From RGIG9151 sp963635575 (GTDB taxonomy: Bacteria; Bacillota; Clostridia; TANB77; RGIG9151): DNA of 22,815 nt. Positions 21,192-22,815 of this stretch are shown piece by piece. The notes beneath the pieces were generated by a model. It was not told where the DNA came from and made no database searches. It saw only the letters and a program-made list of their open reading frames with translations. Numbering within the stretch: position 1 is the first letter of the stretch; every line of letters starts with the position of its first letter. A program made the position numbers and the translations under genes. The stretch spans positions 1-22,815 of the forward strand of contig CAVHFU010000022.1 of NCBI GenBank assembly GCA_963635575.1, in the 5' to 3' direction.

Positions 21192-22328
21192 ATGTTTAAA
21201 AGAATTATTTCTATTGTTCTCTCTTTTATTTTATTTATTACACCGGTTTTTGCTACACCTACTCTCGATTTAACAGCCAAATCCGCTTACCTAATTGAAG
21301 AAAGTACCGGCGAAGTTCTATACGCACTAAACGAGCACGAGCAATTACGCCCGGCTAGTGTTACTAAAGTTATGACAATCTTGCTTATTATGGAAGCAAT
21401 CGATTCCGGGAAAATTTCCTTAGACGACATGGTGGGATGCAGTGAACGTGCAATAAAAATGGGCGGTTCGCAAATTTGGCTTAATGAAACTGAAAAGCTT
21501 TCTGTAAATGATATGTTAAAGGCAATTTGTGTTGTTTCTGCCAATGATTGCTGTGTTGCTATGTCCGAGTTTGTTGCCGGTAGTGAAGAAGGATTTGTGG
21601 AGATGATGAATGCTCGTGCAAAAGAACTTGGAATGAATGACACAACTTTTAAGAATTGCCACGGTATAGACGAAGATGGCCATGTTACTTCCGCACATGA
21701 TATTGCTGTAATGTCTCGTGAGTTACTAAAACATAAAAAAATCTTTGACTATACGACAATTTGGATGGATACATTGCGTGATGGTAAATCCCAACTTGTA
21801 AATACCAACAAATTAATTCGTTTTTATGAAGGTGCAAACGGACTTAAAACCGGCTCTACTTCAATTTCTAAATACAGTTTATCTGCAACTGCAAAAAGAA
21901 ATGATATGCAATTAATCGGTGTTATTATGTGTGCTCCTACCGGAAATGACAGATTTGAAGATGCGAAAAAACTCCTTGATTATGGTTTTGCAAACTATTC
22001 TCTGGTCGTATTAGATGATGCAGGAACATCTGTTGGAATGACAAATATCGAGCGTGGTGAGAATGAGTTTGTCGAGGGGATTATTGAGAATAAGGTAACA
22101 CTGCTAGGACCAAAAGGATTAAATAAAAATGTTGAAAGGAAAGCTGACTTTTACACGTTAAAGGCTCCAATTGAAAAAGGTGAAAAAATAGGCGATATTA
22201 CCTATATAAAAGATGGTACGGAAATAGCTAAAGAAGATATTATTGCAGCTAATTCGGTGGAAAAAATTAAATTTTTAACTATCGTAAATAAACTTCTTGA
22301 TGTTTGGGTAAAAGTAGGAAGAGAATAA
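21192..22328 (+). CDS. dacF: D-alanyl-D-alanine carboxypeptidase (PBP5/DacF family)
   Basis: 378 residues from the ATG at 21192 (GGAGGT just before it). An ATG 12 bases earlier lies before the ribosome site and is less likely. The signal peptide ends near residue 21 (TPVFA). Active-site motifs of the S11 class are S56-x2-K59 (PASVTKVM), S116-A-N118 and K219-T-G. A beta-rich PBP5-type C-terminal domain follows, with a final amphipathic stretch that may anchor it to the membrane. It trims the terminal D-Ala from peptidoglycan side chains. DacF, DacA and DacB cannot be told apart with certainty. A terminator follows at 22349-22380. Confidence 0.93.
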   Translation: MFKRIISIVLSFILFITPVFATPTLDLTAKSAYLIEESTGEVLYALNEHEQLRPASVTKVMTILLIMEAIDSGKISLDDMVGCSERAIKMGGSQIWLNETEKLSVNDMLKAICVVSANDCCVAMSEFVAGSEEGFVEMMNARAKELGMNDTTFKNCHGIDEDGHVTSAHDIAVMSRELLKHKKIFDYTTIWMDTLRDGKSQLVNTNKLIRFYEGANGLKTGSTSISKYSLSATAKRNDMQLIGVIMCAPTGNDRFEDAKKLLDYGFANYSLVVLDDAGTSVGMTNIERGENEFVEGIIENKVTLLGPKGLNKNVERKADFYTLKAPIEKGEKIGDITYIKDGTEIAKEDIIAANSVEKIKFLTIVNKLLDVWVKVGRE

Positions 22329-22337
22329 AATTAATCC

Positions 22338-22366
22338 TTGAAAAATAAAAAAACATATGCTATTAT
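22338..22366 (+). promoter_or_regulatory. Promoter of the tRNA-Arg gene
   Basis: -35 TTGAAA (22338-22343), 17 bases, -10 TATTAT (22361-22366) with TGC before it. The start near 22373 gives an eight-base leader. It overlaps the carboxypeptidase terminator. Confidence 0.75.
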
Positions 22367-22380
22367 ATGAATATGTTTTT
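22349..22380 (+). terminator. Terminator of the carboxypeptidase gene
   Basis: AAAAACATAT and ATATGTTTTT (22349-22358, 22371-22380) form a 10-bp stem whose 12-base loop contains the -10 box of the tRNA promoter. The final T run abuts the tRNA. Confidence 0.7.
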
Positions 22381-22457
22381 GCGGGTGTAGCTCAGTAGGA
22401 TAGAGCAGCAGTTTCCTAAACTGCGTGCCGTAGGTTCGATTCCTATCACTCGCACCA
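22381..22457 (+). tRNA. tRNA-Arg (anticodon CCT)
   Basis: A complete 77-base cloverleaf: acceptor GCGGGTG with CACTCGC (one G-U), D arm GCTC/GAGC, anticodon stem GCAGT/ACTGC with loop TTCCTAA (anticodon CCT at 22415-22417, reads AGG), T arm with TTCGATT, and an encoded CCA end. No intron and no missing arm. Confidence 0.97.
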
Positions 22458-22459
22458 AG

Positions 22460-22499
22460 AATACAGATTAGAAATCAAATTTCTAACCTGTATTTTTTT
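22460..22499 (+). terminator. Terminator after tRNA-Arg
   Basis: AATACAG-TTAGAAAT and ATTTCTAA-CTGTATT pair over about 16 bp with a short loop, followed by seven T to 22499. The arms start three bases after the CCA end. Confidence 0.88.
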
Positions 22500-22607
22500 G
22501 TGTTATTTGAGCAAAATTCCCCATTTTACAAGGGTTAGAAAATAGTTTTTTTAAGTTCTGAAAAATACTCTAAAATGCATATAAAATGTCGGGACAAGTT
22601 TTAATCA

Positions 22608-22666
22608 TTGATAGTTCTATCAAATACTCACTTTATTTATTATTAATCTTATTCTGAGTATCAGAA
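22608..22666. promoter_or_regulatory. Two inverted repeats upstream of the replication gene
   Basis: TTGATAG-TT-CTATCAA (22608-22623) and TTCTGA-GTA-TCAGAA (22652-22666) are both perfect. The second ends in the AAAGGA ribosome site of the following gene. They could be operators for repressor control, or fold to hide the ribosome site. The remainder of 22500-22677 shows no gene. Confidence 0.5.
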
Positions 22667-22677
22667 AGGATGTAAGA

Positions 22678-22815
22678 ATGGAATTTATACCATATAAAGC
22701 TAATGAATGTTTTGAACATTTATATTATCAAATACCAATGGAATTATTCTTTAACACTAAATATAAAGATAAATTAAATTCAGATAGTAAAATTCTTTAT
22801 GGATTTCTATTAAAT
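22678..22815 (+). CDS. Replication initiator, RepA_N family (5' part)
   Basis: The first 46 codons of a gene that runs off the window. The start MEFIPYKANECFEHLYYQI is followed by PMELFFNTKYKDKLNSDSKI and LYGFLLN. This matches the RepA_N start: an FY-x-IP-x2-LF pattern, then KY-x-LS-x2-AKLLYxLLL. RepA_N proteins start replication of theta plasmids of Bacillota and of some integrated elements. The ATG follows AAAGGA by seven bases. It lies 220 bases after the tRNA-Arg gene, so it may open an integrated plasmid-like or conjugative element. Only the N-terminus is visible, so the family call is good but not final. Confidence 0.78.
   Translation, partial: MEFIPYKANECFEHLYYQIPMELFFNTKYKDKLNSDSKILYGFLLN

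Overview
The window looks chromosomal and comes from a low-GC, AT-rich Bacillota, most likely a member of the Clostridia. The reasons are Gram-positive style AGGAGG ribosome sites, a clostridial LexA box, an ATP-dependent ClpC with a UVR linker, and a type IV pilus operon without an outer-membrane secretin. I cannot name the genus.

Layout, left to right. A bidirectional terminator (12-66) and a small unrecognised ORF lie downstream of pyruvate kinase (pyk, minus strand). Next is a membrane-anchored SleB-type cell-wall hydrolase (minus). Between it and lexA (plus) lie two direct tandem copies of a ~369-bp unit (2679-3417). I read each copy as a complete type I toxin-antitoxin module with par/Fst-like architecture: a 23-residue hydrophobic peptide gene on the plus strand, a shared bidirectional terminator, and a convergent antisense RNA driven by a consensus TTGACA-N17-TATAAT promoter. 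A short direct repeat at the start codon is repeated downstream of the terminator. Where the two copies differ in this repeat, both repeats of a copy carry the same change, as RNA-RNA pairing would require. This is the most interesting part of the window.

From 14196 down to 4220 (minus strand) runs a ten-gene type IV pilus operon: pilC, two paralogous pilins, a prepilin-peptidase N-terminal domain without its catalytic half, a PilM-PilN fusion, PilO, a lipoprotein with a PilO-like domain, and three minor pilin-like proteins, one of them 837 residues long. The motor ATPases PilB and PilT are not in the window. A divergent gene (14374, plus) encodes an HD-GYP-like phosphohydrolase that lacks the GYP motif. 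It is followed by a decayed AlbA_2/ATPase-like gene with a frameshift and a deletion.

The right part holds housekeeping and envelope genes: clpC, rpe and htrA (all minus), then a secreted D-Ala-D-Ala carboxypeptidase (plus) and a tRNA-Arg(CCT). Beyond the tRNA the window ends in the start of a RepA_N-type replication initiator, which suggests the edge of an integrated plasmid-like element. Promoters, terminators and inverted repeats are listed where the bases support them.
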